Positions 46,587 to 56,480 of a stretch of DNA of 64,000 nt are shown here, piece by piece. Each line of letters starts with the position of its first letter. Position 1 is the stretch's first letter. The notes beneath the pieces are model-generated. The model was not told where the DNA came from, ran no database searches, and saw only the letters and a program-made list of their open reading frames with translations. The translations under genes were made by a program, and so were the position numbers. The DNA comes from Flavisolibacter tropicus (GTDB lineage: Bacteria > Bacteroidota > Bacteroidia > Chitinophagales > Chitinophagaceae), in assembly GCF_001644645.1 (NCBI RefSeq), contig NZ_CP011390.1, forward strand, positions 2,724,001 through 2,788,000, given 5' to 3'.

Positions 46587-47996
46587 TTACTGTTTTACCA
46601 ATTGCTTCTCCAAAACTTCCAGTGAAACGCCCTTTGTTTCCGGCACTTTGGTTAACACCCACACTAACTGCAAAGCCATCATAAAGGCAAGAAAAGCGAA
46701 AATGGGCCAGGGATTATCTTTAAAAATGCCGTTCTCTCCATCCAAAAAAACTGGTGTGATCAAGGTAATCAAAGCGGCAAATACCCAGTGTACTGACGCC
46801 CCGAATGATTGTCCTAAAGCTCTTACGTTGTTGGGGAATATTTCAGCGATGAACACCCAGATCACCGCACCTTGGCCAATGGCGTGTGAAGCAATAAACA
46901 GGAGCAAAAATGTCATTAACACGCCGGCACTGGCATTGTCTGCAAAACACCAGGCAACAGCAGCAAGACTTATTATATAGCCCAGTGATCCAATAACCAA
47001 CAACGTCTTTCTTCCTAATTTATCAATAAGGTATAAGCCTAAGAAGGTGAATATAAGATTGGTGCCGCCAATGGCGATTGAATTAAAAAGCGAATCTTTA
47101 GCAGCAAGGCCTGCCCGTTCTAAAATCTCTGGTGCATAGTACAAGATAAAGTTGATGCCCGACCATTGGTTAAAGAATGCCACTAAAAACGCCAACCACA
47201 TGACCTTGCGGTATTTTCGATCCAATAGGTTCTTGCTGTGACCAGTTGCAGCTTCATGCTGATGGCTCTTTACAATCGTTGTCACCTCAGCATCTACATC
47301 CACAATGCCTAACTTAGACAATACCTGTTTAGCCTGACTGCTTTTGTTCTTTTTTGCTATGAGCCAGCGCGGACTTTCGGGTATTCCAACCACCAGTAAA
47401 GAATATATGATAGCAGGAATTGCCAAAACACCCAGCATATAACGCCAGTCATCGGCACCACCCACTCCTTTTAATAAATAATTAGAGAGAAAAGCCAACA
47501 GTATTCCAAAAACAATATTGAATTGATAGAGTGCTACTAATCGTCCGCGGTTGGCAGGCGTAGAAATTTCAGAGATATAAGTAGGTGCTGTCACAGAAGA
47601 AACACCAATCCCGATGCCACCAATAAAACGAAAAAAAGAAAAACTGTAAGGGTCAGGGGCCAATGCTGTACCCACAGCAGAAAGCGAGAATAGAATACCA
47701 ATCCAAATCAGCACGTTCTTTCTCCCATACTTATCTGTTGGTATCCCACCAAAAATAGCACCTAATACTGTCCCCCATAAAGCCATTGACATAATAAAGA
47801 AACCGTGAAACCAAGGAGATGTGTGCCAAAGTTCCTTAATAGGCAAGTTGGCGCCGGAAATAACAACGGTATCAAAGCCGAAAATAAATCCCGCCAATGC
47901 AGCTGTGAGGGAAATGCGCATAAGATAGCCTGCTGCACCGGCCGATGTATTTTTTTCCAGAACCGCCCGGGTAGCTTGATTTGCTTCAGTAAACAT
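46587..47996 (-). CDS. MFS sugar porter (XylE/GLUT-type)
   Basis: This 469-residue inner-membrane protein has 12 predicted helices. Sugar-porter signatures are GFIFGFDTVVISGA in helix 1, DKYGRKNVL in loop 2-3, VPESPRWLIAKK after helix 6, DKLGRKTLL in loop 8-9, and VPETKGVSLE at the C-terminus. It imports a monosaccharide, probably by proton symport. It converges on the GH30 cluster and could take up the monosaccharide that the nearby hydrolases release (inference). Confidence 0.93.
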   Translation of the reverse strand: MFTEANQATRAVLEKNTSAGAAGYLMRISLTAALAGFIFGFDTVVISGANLPIKELWHTSPWFHGFFIMSMALWGTVLGAIFGGIPTDKYGRKNVLIWIGILFSLSAVGTALAPDPYSFSFFRFIGGIGIGVSSVTAPTYISEISTPANRGRLVALYQFNIVFGILLAFLSNYLLKGVGGADDWRYMLGVLAIPAIIYSLLVVGIPESPRWLIAKKNKSSQAKQVLSKLGIVDVDAEVTTIVKSHQHEAATGHSKNLLDRKYRKVMWLAFLVAFFNQWSGINFILYYAPEILERAGLAAKDSLFNSIAIGGTNLIFTFLGLYLIDKLGRKTLLVIGSLGYIISLAAVAWCFADNASAGVLMTFLLLFIASHAIGQGAVIWVFIAEIFPNNVRALGQSFGASVHWVFAALITLITPVFLDGENGIFKDNPWPIFAFLAFMMALQLVWVLTKVPETKGVSLEVLEKQLVKQ

Positions 47997-48360
47997 ACTT
48001 TGTAATTTATAAGTTGGGTAAGCGGATAAACAGTGCGTTGTTTTACTATTCTATCTGAACCCATCAAAAAAAGGTAATTATAATTGAATATGATGTAGTT
48101 AGTTAGCTAATAATGCTTACATAAACAGCCCTTTTGTAAGAAGTCACATAGTCTCTTTTTTAGGATAAGGAGTCATAAAAGGAAGCGTATTGATCCAGTA
48201 ATAATTCCGCACAAAAAGCATTACCCGCTGTCCCATACACCTATTTGATATCTCTTCACGCTATGTTCCTTTATAAATGTTGACACTTTACCTACAGCCA
48301 AATCCTGAATTATATAAACTCTTTTAATAATTATATAACAAGCTGCTCTGTTAACGCAAC
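47997..48360. other. Divergent intergenic region without a gene
   Basis: This spacer separates the divergent MFS and TonB-receptor genes and must hold both promoters. It is AT-rich at about 48305-48340. Apart from the TACTTTTG box at 48361 I see no clear sites. Confidence 0.5.
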
Positions 48361-48368
48361 TACTTTTG
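48361..48368 (+). promoter_or_regulatory. Candidate -7 box (TACTTTTG) for the TonB receptor
   Basis: TACTTTTG matches TAnnTTTG and ends 21 nt before the chosen ATG at 48390. It is identical to the boxes before murF and the Crp/Fnr gene. Confidence 0.5.
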
Positions 48369-48389
48369 CGGCGGATTAAACCTACTGCT

Positions 48390-50744
48390 ATGTTAAAACA
48401 CGGATTTATGAAAAGAAGACCAAAACTGACGATTCTCTTTTACTTGTTATTTTTCTCACTATTAGCCGTTCCGGCTCTTGCGCAGGAGAAGTTCACTCTT
48501 AGTGGAACAGTTACAGCGCAACGAACTGGCGAAAAACTACCAAGTGCCACAATAACTGTAAAAGGAAGAAATGCAGCCACGTTCACAAATGAATATGGCT
48601 TTTACTCTCTCACTTTATCAAAAGGAACGTATACCCTTGAGTATTCAGCAGTGGGATTAGCTATGCAAACCATTACACTGACGCTGGATAAGAACCAATC
48701 ACAAGACATCAGTTTAGCAAACAAGGAACAGGATCTGGAAGGCGTAGTAGTGGTGGCCAAAAAAAGTACACGTAGCTTAAGCAATCCTCAAATGGGCGTT
48801 GAGCGATTAAGCATCAGTGAAATCAAGAATCTCCCTGTTTTGCTAGGTGAACGCGATGTATTAAAGACCATACAACTACTTCCTGGCATCAAATCGGCTG
48901 GAGAAGGTGGCAGTGGCTTTTTTGTACGTGGTGGAGCGGCAGACCAAAATCTTATTTTGTTAGATGAAGCCACTGTTTATAATGCATCGCATTTACTGGG
49001 TTTCTTTTCCACTTTCAATTCAGATGCTATCAAAGACATAGCGGTATACAAAGGCGGCATGCCAGCCCAGTATGGCGGGCGTCTTTCTTCCGTACTGGAT
49101 ATCAAAATGAATGAAGGCAATAACAAAGACTACGACGTTAGCGGCGGCATTGGCCTGATCTCTTCCAAGCTGAATGTAGAAGGCCCGATTCAAAAAGATA
49201 AATCTTCTTTCCTGGTTTCTGCCAGAAGAACCTATGCCGACCTGTTTTTAAAACTGTCGCCTGATTCTACCATTAACAAGAACAAATTGTATTTCTATGA
49301 TCTGAATACCAAGCTGAATTACAAACTGGGGAAAAACGATCATCTGTACCTCTCTGGTTATTTTGGCCGCGATGTACTGGGCTTCCAGGACAAGTTTGGC
49401 ATCAACTGGGGCAATGGTACCGGCACATTGCGCTGGAACCACTTGTTCAACAGCAAGTTGTTTGTGAACACCTCGCTTATTTTCAGCAATTACAACTATA
49501 AGATCAATATCAAAAATGAAGCGAACGACTTCACCATCTTCTCCCAGATTCGCGATCTCAACCTGAAACAGGACTACCAGTGGTTTGCGGGCAGCCGCAA
49601 CACCATTCGCTTTGGCTTCAACTCCGTTTACCATATCATTCGACCTGGCGAAGTAAGGGCTTCTCAAACTTCCGAAATCGATGACTTCTTCTTACAAAAA
49701 AGACGCGCCTGGGAAAACGCTGCTTATATCTCTAATACCTGGAAGGCCTCCGATAAGCTCAATCTTACCTATGGCTTGCGCACTACAGCATTCAGTGTAT
49801 TGGGTGAGGGCAACTATTATACAATTGACAACAATGGGAAGGTAATCGATACCATGAGTTATAATAAAGGAGAGATTGTAAAGACCTATGTAAACGCAGA
49901 ACCCCGCATAGCGGCAAGCTATCTATTGAATGCCTCATCATCCATAAAAGCAGCCTATGTACGTAATGTGCAGAACCTGCACCTGGTCTCTAATTCCACT
50001 ACAACCAGCCCCACAGATAAATGGGTAGCCAGTTCAAATATCATTAAACCCGAAGTGTCGGACCAGGTATCGGTGGGTTATTATAAGAACCTGGCGGCCA
50101 ACCAATATGAGCTAACGATTGAGGCCTACTATAAGGACATGCAAAATCAAATTGACTACCGCAATGGCGCTGACATCTATACCAATGATGCGATTGAATC
50201 ACAATTGCTGTTTGGGAAGGGAAGAGCGTATGGCATCGAGTGGCTTTTGAAGAAAAAAGAAGGCCGCTTCAATGGCTGGATCAGCTATACCCTTTCCAAA
50301 ACAGAGCGAAAATTCGATGGCATCAACAACAATAAGTGGTTCAATGCCCGCCAGGACCGCACGCATGATATTGCCATTGTAGGTTCCTATAAACTCAATG
50401 ACAAGTGGACACTTTCGGCCAACTGGATCTTCTACACTGGTGATGCCGTTACCTTCCCTACCGGAAAATACACCGTTGATGACCGTGTAGTTTTCTACTA
50501 TACTGAACGCAATGGGTACCGTATGCCCAACTATCACCGCCTGGACTTAGGTGCTACCAAGCAACTAAAAAAGAGAGGTCGCTATTCTTCCGAGTTAAGC
50601 TTTAGTCTTTACAATGCGTATGGCCGGGAGAATGCGTACACCATCAACTTCCGGGAAAGTGAAGACAACCCGGAGAAGACCGAAGCGGTACAAACCACGC
50701 TTTTCAAATACGTGCCTTCCATTTCTTACAACTTTAAATTCTAA
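48390..50744 (+). CDS. TonB-dependent receptor with CarboxypepD_reg-like domain (DUF4249-linked type)
   Basis: This 784-residue outer-membrane receptor has a signal peptide (LTILFYLLFF to PALAQ), a CarboxypepD_reg-like domain at about 30-110, and a plug with VRGGAADQNLILLDEATVYN and MPAQYGGRLSSVLDIK. A barrel ends with SISYNFKF. It is shorter than SusC and has no SusD partner. The next gene is a DUF4249 lipoprotein, a pairing common in Bacteroidota. The substrate is unknown; it may be iron- or peptide-related. An ATG at 48408 (MKRRPKL) is an alternative start; a TTG at 48366 is unlikely. Confidence 0.87.
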   Translation: MLKHGFMKRRPKLTILFYLLFFSLLAVPALAQEKFTLSGTVTAQRTGEKLPSATITVKGRNAATFTNEYGFYSLTLSKGTYTLEYSAVGLAMQTITLTLDKNQSQDISLANKEQDLEGVVVVAKKSTRSLSNPQMGVERLSISEIKNLPVLLGERDVLKTIQLLPGIKSAGEGGSGFFVRGGAADQNLILLDEATVYNASHLLGFFSTFNSDAIKDIAVYKGGMPAQYGGRLSSVLDIKMNEGNNKDYDVSGGIGLISSKLNVEGPIQKDKSSFLVSARRTYADLFLKLSPDSTINKNKLYFYDLNTKLNYKLGKNDHLYLSGYFGRDVLGFQDKFGINWGNGTGTLRWNHLFNSKLFVNTSLIFSNYNYKINIKNEANDFTIFSQIRDLNLKQDYQWFAGSRNTIRFGFNSVYHIIRPGEVRASQTSEIDDFFLQKRRAWENAAYISNTWKASDKLNLTYGLRTTAFSVLGEGNYYTIDNNGKVIDTMSYNKGEIVKTYVNAEPRIAASYLLNASSSIKAAYVRNVQNLHLVSNSTTTSPTDKWVASSNIIKPEVSDQVSVGYYKNLAANQYELTIEAYYKDMQNQIDYRNGADIYTNDAIESQLLFGKGRAYGIEWLLKKKEGRFNGWISYTLSKTERKFDGINNNKWFNARQDRTHDIAIVGSYKLNDKWTLSANWIFYTGDAVTFPTGKYTVDDRVVFYYTERNGYRMPNYHRLDLGATKQLKKRGRYSSELSFSLYNAYGRENAYTINFRESEDNPEKTEAVQTTLFKYVPSISYNFKF

Positions 50745-50748
50745 GACC

Positions 50749-51540
50749 ATGAACTATATACTATACTTCTTTATCACCATACTTTCTGTACTCTTTTTGA
50801 GCTCTTGTGAAAAGGTCATTGATGTAAGTGTGGCTGATGCTGATAAACAATACGTCATCGAAGGCATAATCACCAACGAGGCAGAAGGCTGCCAGGTGAA
50901 GATATCAAAAACGAAGTCCATTAGCGAGACCAACAGCTTTGCAGGTGTAACCAGCGCACAAGTAAAAATCACAGATGAAAATGGGACAGCAACCACTTTA
51001 ACAGAAACCAGCACGGGTGTGTATCAAAGCAGCTTAATAGGTGTACCCGGCAAGCGTTATAGTCTGCAGGTAAACATTGGTGGCAAAACCTTTAGCGCCA
51101 CCTCTCAAATGCCGCAACCCGTTTCGATAGACAGTCTTTATGTTTCGTCAATGAACTTTACCAATGAGAAGATGTATTATGCCAATGTGGCAATCATGGA
51201 TCCAGTAGAAAAAGGAAATGCCTACCGGTACGTACAATACGTAAATGGTGTAAAAGGAAAAGATGTATTTCTGCAGAATGACGACATCTCTAACGGAAAG
51301 AAAATTACCAACTCCTTATATGGCCGCGACAACGATAAACTTAAAGTAGGCGACCAGATACGCGTAGAACTGCTATCCATCGATGCCGCCGTTTATAAGT
51401 TTTGGCTTACCCTATCGCAAAGTGCTACAGGCGATGGCAATTCAGCTTCTCCTGCTAACCCGGAGAGCAATATTAATGGCGGTGCCTTAGGCTACTTCAG
51501 TGCACAGGCTACCACCTCTAAAACGGTAACAGTAGAATAA
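50749..51540 (+). CDS. DUF4249 lipoprotein
   Basis: This 263-residue lipoprotein has its lipobox at FLSSC (Cys17). Motifs EKVIDVSVADADKQYVIEG and YSLQVNIGGKTFSATSQMPQPV are typical of DUF4249, a beta-rich family next to TonB receptors. The start at 50749 lies 4 bp after the receptor stop; an in-frame upstream start would overlap the receptor. It is probably the receptor's surface partner. Confidence 0.87.
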   Translation: MNYILYFFITILSVLFLSSCEKVIDVSVADADKQYVIEGIITNEAEGCQVKISKTKSISETNSFAGVTSAQVKITDENGTATTLTETSTGVYQSSLIGVPGKRYSLQVNIGGKTFSATSQMPQPVSIDSLYVSSMNFTNEKMYYANVAIMDPVEKGNAYRYVQYVNGVKGKDVFLQNDDISNGKKITNSLYGRDNDKLKVGDQIRVELLSIDAAVYKFWLTLSQSATGDGNSASPANPESNINGGALGYFSAQATTSKTVTVE

Positions 51541-51599
51541 GTCATTGTAAATAGCAAAACGGCAATAGATACACAATTCCATATTGTTTAGTTATGATT

Positions 51600-51634
51600 A
51601 AAGCCCTCTGTTTATACAGAGGGCTTCTATTTTT
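51600..51634 (+). terminator. Rho-independent terminator after DUF4249
   Basis: The perfect 10-bp stem AAGCCCTCTG/CAGAGGGCTT has a 6-nt loop and is followed by CTATTTTT. It lies 60 bp after the DUF4249 stop. Confidence 0.88.
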
Positions 51635-51694
51635 CACTAGTGTCGCCTTTTGCTTATGAAAAAGAAGACCTATGGGTTTATTCGATACCTATAA

Positions 51695-52654
51695 TTATGC
51701 GTTCACTACATTAACCGGTTTCCCCTCCAAAAATGCAGCTATGTTTTTTACAGCCACATCCATCAACCGGGTCCTTGCTTCTTTTGTAGCCCACGCAATA
51801 TGAGGTGTGATGATACAGTTTTTAGCAGACAGCAACGGGTTGTCTGCCGATGGCGGCTCCATGGACAGTACATCAATACCAGCACCAGCAATCACACCCG
51901 TATTCAAGGCATCAGCTAAATCTTTATCCATCACTAATGGTCCCCGGGAGGTGTTGATCAAAAAAGCTGAACGCTTCATCCGTTGCAGGTTGCTCCGATT
52001 GATCAACCCTTTGGTTTCAGCTACCAACGGCGTATGCAAGCTTACGATATCCGATTGATCCAACAACCCCTCTATAGATGCCCATCTAAAGTTTGTTCGA
52101 TGTGTTTGTCCTTTTTGCGTTCGGCTGGCACCAATGATATTCATTCCAAAGGCTGTTGAAATATCGGCAACCTGTGAGCCAATATCTCCCATACCAATAA
52201 TACCAATGGTTTTCCCTGCCAGTTCGATCAAGGGATAATCCCAAAAACAAAAATCCTTCGATTGAGACCACTTCCCTTCTCTGACACTATCGCTATGTTT
52301 TTGTACATGATGACAAAGCTCCAGGATCAAGGCAAAGGTTAATTGAGCCACCGATGCCGAACTATAACCTGGTACATTGGTCACGGGGATGCTTTTCTGT
52401 TTGGCCGCTTCCACATCAACCACATTATAACCAGTAGCTAAAACGCCTATATACTTCAACTGTGGCAACTGCTGAATATGACTTGCATTCAATACGGTTT
52501 TATTGGTCACCAGTATTTCCGCCATTTGAGCGCGTTCTAAAACCTTATCAGCCGGTGTTCGATCGTGAATGGTCACATCACCTAAGGATTGCAAGGCCGA
52601 CCCATCCAGATCACCCGGATTTAAGGTATAGCCATCCAACACAACTATCTTCAT
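51695..52654 (-). CDS. D-2-hydroxyacid dehydrogenase
   Basis: This 319-residue NAD-dependent dehydrogenase has the Rossmann motif GIIGMGDIGSQVADISTAFG (about residues 149-168), the catalytic Arg in LINTSRGPLV, the Glu region in GIDVLSMEPP, and His in CIITPHIAWAT. Related enzymes act on glycerate, hydroxypyruvate or 2-ketogluconate. It follows the sugar kinase by 82 bp on the same strand and could reduce a keto acid arising in the same pathway (inference). Confidence 0.88.
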   Translation of the reverse strand: MKIVVLDGYTLNPGDLDGSALQSLGDVTIHDRTPADKVLERAQMAEILVTNKTVLNASHIQQLPQLKYIGVLATGYNVVDVEAAKQKSIPVTNVPGYSSASVAQLTFALILELCHHVQKHSDSVREGKWSQSKDFCFWDYPLIELAGKTIGIIGMGDIGSQVADISTAFGMNIIGASRTQKGQTHRTNFRWASIEGLLDQSDIVSLHTPLVAETKGLINRSNLQRMKRSAFLINTSRGPLVMDKDLADALNTGVIAGAGIDVLSMEPPSADNPLLSAKNCIITPHIAWATKEARTRLMDVAVKNIAAFLEGKPVNVVNA

Positions 52655-52736
52655 ATTACTATTTTGATCTTTTCCAAAGAAACGACATTCCTAAACGTTA
52701 TTCATTTCATATCCATACAAACGAAAGATCAATATC

Positions 52737-54419
52737 CTAATTAACCGACTCCGTTGCATTGGTTTTCTTTTGATGCTTATTCTTCTTTGCAAAAGCCCCC
52801 AGATCTTTATACTTCTTGTATAATTCCTGGTAAACAGCACGCTTATTTTCTTCAGGATAGTATTCTTTTTCATAGCCTGAATGCATGGCAGCTTGCGCAT
52901 CTCCTATTGCAGGATACACACCAGCTGCCGTAGCCGCAAACATAGCTGCCCCCAAGGCACATGCTTGTTCACTTTTTACAACAGCGATGGGCAGCTCAAG
53001 GATATTGGCAAGCGTTTGCATTACAAAGGCCGCTTTCTTTGATAGGCCGCCTAAGGCAATCACTTTGCTGATCGTCACACCTTCTTCTTCATAACGCTCC
53101 ACAATGGCTTTTGATCCAAATGCAGTAGCCTCTACCAACGTCTTATATATACTCACCGCATCCGTTCCAAGATGTATTCCAGAAATCATACACTTCATAT
53201 CCAGGTCCACATCTGGTGTACGGCGACCATTGATCCAATCAAGCGCCACGGCATCGGAAGCTGTTACTGGTAGAGTGGCTGCTTTATCATTCAGTGTTGG
53301 CAATATTTGTGCAATCATTTTATCAATCATGCCTTTAGGCAACGTATCACCAAAAAGCGTTCTTACAGGAAATGACAGTAACTGACTGAACCATTGAAAG
53401 AGATCGCCATAGGCCGATTGTCCGGCCTCCATAGCCAACATGCCCGGAATAATAGAGCCGTCTACCTGTCCACAAATTCCTTTTATGCAAATACCTTCAA
53501 AAAGAGATGTGGGAGCAATCAACATATCGCAGGTAGATGTGCCCATCACCTTTACCAAATGGAAGGGTTCGATCTTAGCGCCAACAGCACCAAAATGCGC
53601 ATCGATGGCACCTACACCTACAACTACGTTTTCAGATAACCCTAACCGCCTACTCCATTCAGCAGACAATGTACCTGCTGCATGATCGGAAGTATAGGTT
53701 TCGGTATATAGACGAGAACGAAGTCCTTTCATGCGAAAATCCAAAGCCGACAAAAATTTGTCCGACGGCAGCCCGCCAAACTCCTCATGCCACATGGCCT
53801 TATGGCCCGCGGCACAACGACCTCTTTTGATAGAGTGAGGGTCTGTGTTTCCTGTTAGTAAGGCCGGTATCCAATCGCAATGCTCCAGCCAGGAATAGGC
53901 CTTAGCGGCCACCGCATCATCAATGCGTATCGTATGCAGGATCTTTGACCAGAACCATTCAGAAGAATACAAGCCACCGGAATATTTTGTATAATCTACT
54001 TCCCAAGTCCTGGCCAGTTCGTTTATTTCCCGCGCTTCTTCATTGGCCGTATGATCCTTCCAAAGAATAAACATGGCATTGGGATTGTCGGCAAATTCGG
54101 GCAACAAGGCTAAGGGAGTGGCCTTTTCATCCACAGCTACAGGCGTTGATCCTGTTGTATCCACAGAAATACCCACCACTCCACTCTTAACCGTATCCGA
54201 AACCTGACTAAGCACTTGTGTAATCGATGCTTCCAAGCCTTCTATATAATCCAGCGGATGTTGCCGGAATTGGGCATGCGCCGGATTACAATACAACCCT
54301 TCTGCCCACCGCTTATAGCTATGTACAGCCGTAGCTACCTCCTCGCCGGTATGTGCATTCACTAATAAAGCACGCACCGAGTCGGTCCCAAAGTCGACAC
54401 CAATAACATATGAACTCAT
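52737..54419 (-). CDS. araB: FGGY-family ribulokinase
   Basis: This 560-residue sugar kinase begins with VIGVDFGTDSVRALLVNAHTG (phosphate loop) and has AraB-type blocks YCNPAHAQFRQHPLDYIEG, HCDWIPALLTGNTD, and GVGAIDAHFGAVGAK. Ribulokinase phosphorylates L-ribulose (and several other 2-ketopentoses) at O5. The gene symbol is a family call: no AraA or AraD is next to it, and the isomerase upstream (12 bp apart) is of another family. The isomerase would supply its substrate. Confidence 0.87.
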   Translation of the reverse strand: MSSYVIGVDFGTDSVRALLVNAHTGEEVATAVHSYKRWAEGLYCNPAHAQFRQHPLDYIEGLEASITQVLSQVSDTVKSGVVGISVDTTGSTPVAVDEKATPLALLPEFADNPNAMFILWKDHTANEEAREINELARTWEVDYTKYSGGLYSSEWFWSKILHTIRIDDAVAAKAYSWLEHCDWIPALLTGNTDPHSIKRGRCAAGHKAMWHEEFGGLPSDKFLSALDFRMKGLRSRLYTETYTSDHAAGTLSAEWSRRLGLSENVVVGVGAIDAHFGAVGAKIEPFHLVKVMGTSTCDMLIAPTSLFEGICIKGICGQVDGSIIPGMLAMEAGQSAYGDLFQWFSQLLSFPVRTLFGDTLPKGMIDKMIAQILPTLNDKAATLPVTASDAVALDWINGRRTPDVDLDMKCMISGIHLGTDAVSIYKTLVEATAFGSKAIVERYEEEGVTISKVIALGGLSKKAAFVMQTLANILELPIAVVKSEQACALGAAMFAATAAGVYPAIGDAQAAMHSGYEKEYYPEENKRAVYQELYKKYKDLGAFAKKNKHQKKTNATESVN

Positions 54420-54431
54420 AAAGAACGCTTT

Positions 54432-56057
54432 TTACAATGATTCGTTTCCAAACTTTACATCACCACAAAAATGAACATCGATACCTAGTTCAGCCAGCGC
54501 AGCTGCTTTGATACGACAGGCGCGATGTGCCTGGTCCAAATCGAGAGTATATACTACATGAATATGATTGGCCTTGTGCCTGGCCATCATTTGATCCCGG
54601 CTTACACCATGCAGCACCGCATGCATTATAGGCCATTGGGATGTGGTCTCTTGCCAACGGCGTTGTGTTTCCTCCTCTGGTAAGGCTACTACTTCACCTA
54701 CACCCAAGTCGCACTGCAAACGATTATCCATTACATAAATGCGGCTCCATACAATAGCTCCCGGCTTACTAACACCTTTTAAGCTGCCACCGCCCAAGCG
54801 GAAGTACATGCTAGGCTGACGTTCACTACTGGCCCCTTTATATCCATCAATAAAGTGTGCAGGAGGCGCTGCACCTGAGATGAGGAATACCCATACAAAG
54901 GCATCAATCCCATTTCCTTTATAATGTTGACCCCAACGCAAGTCGTGCAGTGTGTTCTCTCCAGGCATACCCATCTCGCGCCATAGATGATACGTCACTA
55001 AGGCATCAATACCGGCACATTCATCTACTTCATTGAAGTGCGGCATCGCTTCATTGGCGTATAGCAATCTGCCATCTTCTGAAAACGCAGGTGGACGTTC
55101 CTGGTTGTTCAATAAGCCCTCTACGAGGTCACTGGCTACTGTTAGATCTTTTAACCCTTGCTGGTATTGAATACCGATCGTATCACAGCCAAACTCGTCG
55201 GCAATACGTAAGGCCGCGATATACATTTTACACTGCTCCAGCGTTTGTTCTTTTGTCAATTCTTCAGCACCATTGGTTCCCCAATTAAAGCGCATACCCT
55301 TTTGCACCAGCCAGTCCAGTACTGCGGCAGCTTCTTCATCTTTTACGCTCAGCATACGCGCATATAAAGTAGCCTGGCTCAAGCGTTCTTTGAATATGCC
55401 AACATCATGTAATAGTGCATCAGGCACAATGGCATTATACATACCCATACAACCCTCATCAAAAACGCCCATTATGGCTTTATTGTGTTTCAGGCGCTGA
55501 GCAAATGAGCGGCCTTTATGCTCTTCCTCTCCAGGTATCTTTACTAAGTCATAGCTAACTACATGGCTCTGATCATGCTTGATAACACCAGTGTCTAACC
55601 ATTCCTGTAAACCATTTACAAAAAAGGGATCATCAAAGGTTTCACTCCACAGCGTGCTGTATTCAACGCCTGCTTTTGTCAGTGAGCCATTCATATTTAA
55701 CATACCTACCAATCCTGGCCACATGCCGCTCCAATTTGCTACGGTAAGAATGGGGCCCTTGTGCGTAGACAAGCCTGCTAACACATGATGGGTATACTGC
55801 CAAACACTTTCAGCCACCACAATAGGCTGATGAGGGTTGATGTTTTTAAACGCCTCAATTCCCATTCTCTGAGAGTCAATGAAACCATGCTTTTTTACCG
55901 GATCATATGCGTGAGCCCGTTTAATGGTCCAGCCTTGCATTTCAAAAGCGCGGGCCAATTGTAATTCCATTTCTTCCTGGGCAGCCCAACAACTTTGATT
56001 GGCGGAAAGTCGCAAATCGCCACTGGCAACCAGTAAAACCTCATTTTCTTTAAACAT
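54432..56057 (-). CDS. L-fucose-isomerase-like sugar isomerase
   Basis: This 541-residue protein is of the L-fucose/L-arabinose isomerase superfamily, closer to the FucI-type group than to AraA. Visible stretches include LLVASGDLRLSANQSCWAAQ, TVANWSGMWPGLVGMLNMNG, DEGCMGMYNAIVPD with acidic metal ligands, and DRDQ-like HGVSRDQMMARHKANHIHV near the C-terminus. The enzyme should interconvert an aldose and ketose using Mn2+. Its pairing with a ribulokinase-type kinase suggests a pentose; identity is unproven. A divergent AraC gene lies 423 bp away. Confidence 0.8.
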   Translation of the reverse strand: MFKENEVLLVASGDLRLSANQSCWAAQEEMELQLARAFEMQGWTIKRAHAYDPVKKHGFIDSQRMGIEAFKNINPHQPIVVAESVWQYTHHVLAGLSTHKGPILTVANWSGMWPGLVGMLNMNGSLTKAGVEYSTLWSETFDDPFFVNGLQEWLDTGVIKHDQSHVVSYDLVKIPGEEEHKGRSFAQRLKHNKAIMGVFDEGCMGMYNAIVPDALLHDVGIFKERLSQATLYARMLSVKDEEAAAVLDWLVQKGMRFNWGTNGAEELTKEQTLEQCKMYIAALRIADEFGCDTIGIQYQQGLKDLTVASDLVEGLLNNQERPPAFSEDGRLLYANEAMPHFNEVDECAGIDALVTYHLWREMGMPGENTLHDLRWGQHYKGNGIDAFVWVFLISGAAPPAHFIDGYKGASSERQPSMYFRLGGGSLKGVSKPGAIVWSRIYVMDNRLQCDLGVGEVVALPEEETQRRWQETTSQWPIMHAVLHGVSRDQMMARHKANHIHVVYTLDLDQAHRACRIKAAALAELGIDVHFCGDVKFGNESL

Positions 56058-56480
56058 GGTAGATGTGTATTAAAAAAGTTGAATAATTGATACTAACAGC
56101 AAAAGGTTGTTGAACCGGAAGGATTAAAACGCCAGAAGCGTTCTCTAAAAGAGATAGCAAGCCATCCGTATAGCAACATCGTTTGCAAGCTTTCGCCCAC
56201 TCGTATAGAACATTTAGAAGTTCCATCTATTGAACACAAGTGAGGGAGTGTATTCTTACAAATATCCTAGGAATGCTAAGGGGATTTCTACCTGTTTTTA
56301 CCAACTTACTATACGATCTTATCATAAGCTGGTTCCATCATATTAAATAATCCAGTATATTTAAAAAGGCGGTGATCTGCTACTACCGGCACCTCGTTCT
56401 TGTGTATGCTATAGGGGTTGTAATAAACAAAGCCCCTGATCTGCCTGTAACATTTTTAAAAAGATCGTATTCAAGCACTT
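56058..56480. other. Divergent control region between isomerase and AraC genes
   Basis: This gap separates the divergent isomerase and AraC genes and is likely to contain both promoters and AraC sites. I see no convincing consensus box, palindrome or gene in it. Confidence 0.5.

Noticed and set aside
54432..56057. Annotation as AraA (L-arabinose isomerase)
   Set aside because: The length and motifs fit the FucI-like group better; only the neighbouring kinase suggests arabinose.
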